From JBGPBY01 sp041481485 (lineage in GTDB: Bacteria > Acidobacteriota > Terriglobia > 20CM-2-55-15), in contig JBGPBY010000517.1 of assembly GCA_041481485.1 (NCBI GenBank), forward strand, positions 1-5,223: a stretch of DNA of 5,223 nt, given 5' to 3'. Positions 5,196-5,223 of the stretch are shown here, piece after piece. The position numbers were made by a program, and so were the translations under genes. Numbering within the stretch: position 1 is the first letter of the stretch; each line of letters begins with the position of its first letter. Below the pieces are notes generated by a model. That model worked only from the letters and a program-made list of their open reading frames with translations. It searched no databases and was not told the origin of the DNA.

Positions 5196-5223
5196 TCTAT
5201 TCTTCATGGATTGATATCCCACC

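Overview
The window looks like a piece of an Acidobacteriota chromosome, or of a close relative. Three things suggest this: the gene order (probable ribosomal protein S1 tail, SppA, HU/IHF-type protein, HIT protein), the large secreted protein built from carboxypeptidase-regulatory-like domains, and the moderately GC-rich coding sequence. No taxonomic marker is complete, so this is an inference. All recognisable genes lie on the + strand.

Left block (1-1335), housekeeping. A 35-codon C-terminal tail, probably of rpsA, is followed by a shrunken sppA. Only 126 codons of a protein of roughly 300 remain. The frame is open, but two internal segments are missing, including the one that carries the catalytic lysine. 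An IHF-beta-like DNA-binding protein follows, with its Shine-Dalgarno overlapping the sppA stop codon. One base after that gene ends, an intact HIT-family nucleotide hydrolase/transferase begins. These genes are tightly packed and are probably co-transcribed.

Middle (1336-1981), decayed gene and regulatory DNA. Immediately after the HIT gene lies the C-terminal part of an NHL-repeat beta-propeller protein. It has lost its 5' part and is interrupted by an in-frame TAG, so it is a pseudogene. Ten bases after its end is a pair of REP-like hairpins in perfect inverted orientation (29-bp arms, each with a GTAG tetranucleotide in front of an 8-bp stem). A 12-bp direct repeat flanking a TTCGCGAA palindrome follows, just upstream of the next operon.

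Right block (1982-4985), a two-gene operon for exported proteins. A 606-aa protein has a signal peptide and about five beta-sandwich (carboxypeptidase-regulatory-like) domains. After a 22-nt gap comes a 386-aa exported von Willebrand factor A protein with a metal-ion-dependent adhesion site and a C-terminal coiled-coil stretch. Neither has an enzymatic domain that I recognise. The pair could act together at the cell envelope, but this is inferred only from their being neighbours.

Right end (4986-5223). No gene is visible. There is a weak terminator-like hairpin, then a cluster of short GC-rich hairpins, three of which carry a shared RGCAGATC/GACAGATC-type tail. This looks like an array of a second, unrelated hairpin repeat that continues past the window edge. 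I do not see a defence system, a CRISPR array, a transposase or an RNA gene. The most unusual features are the internally deleted sppA and the two families of palindromic repeats.
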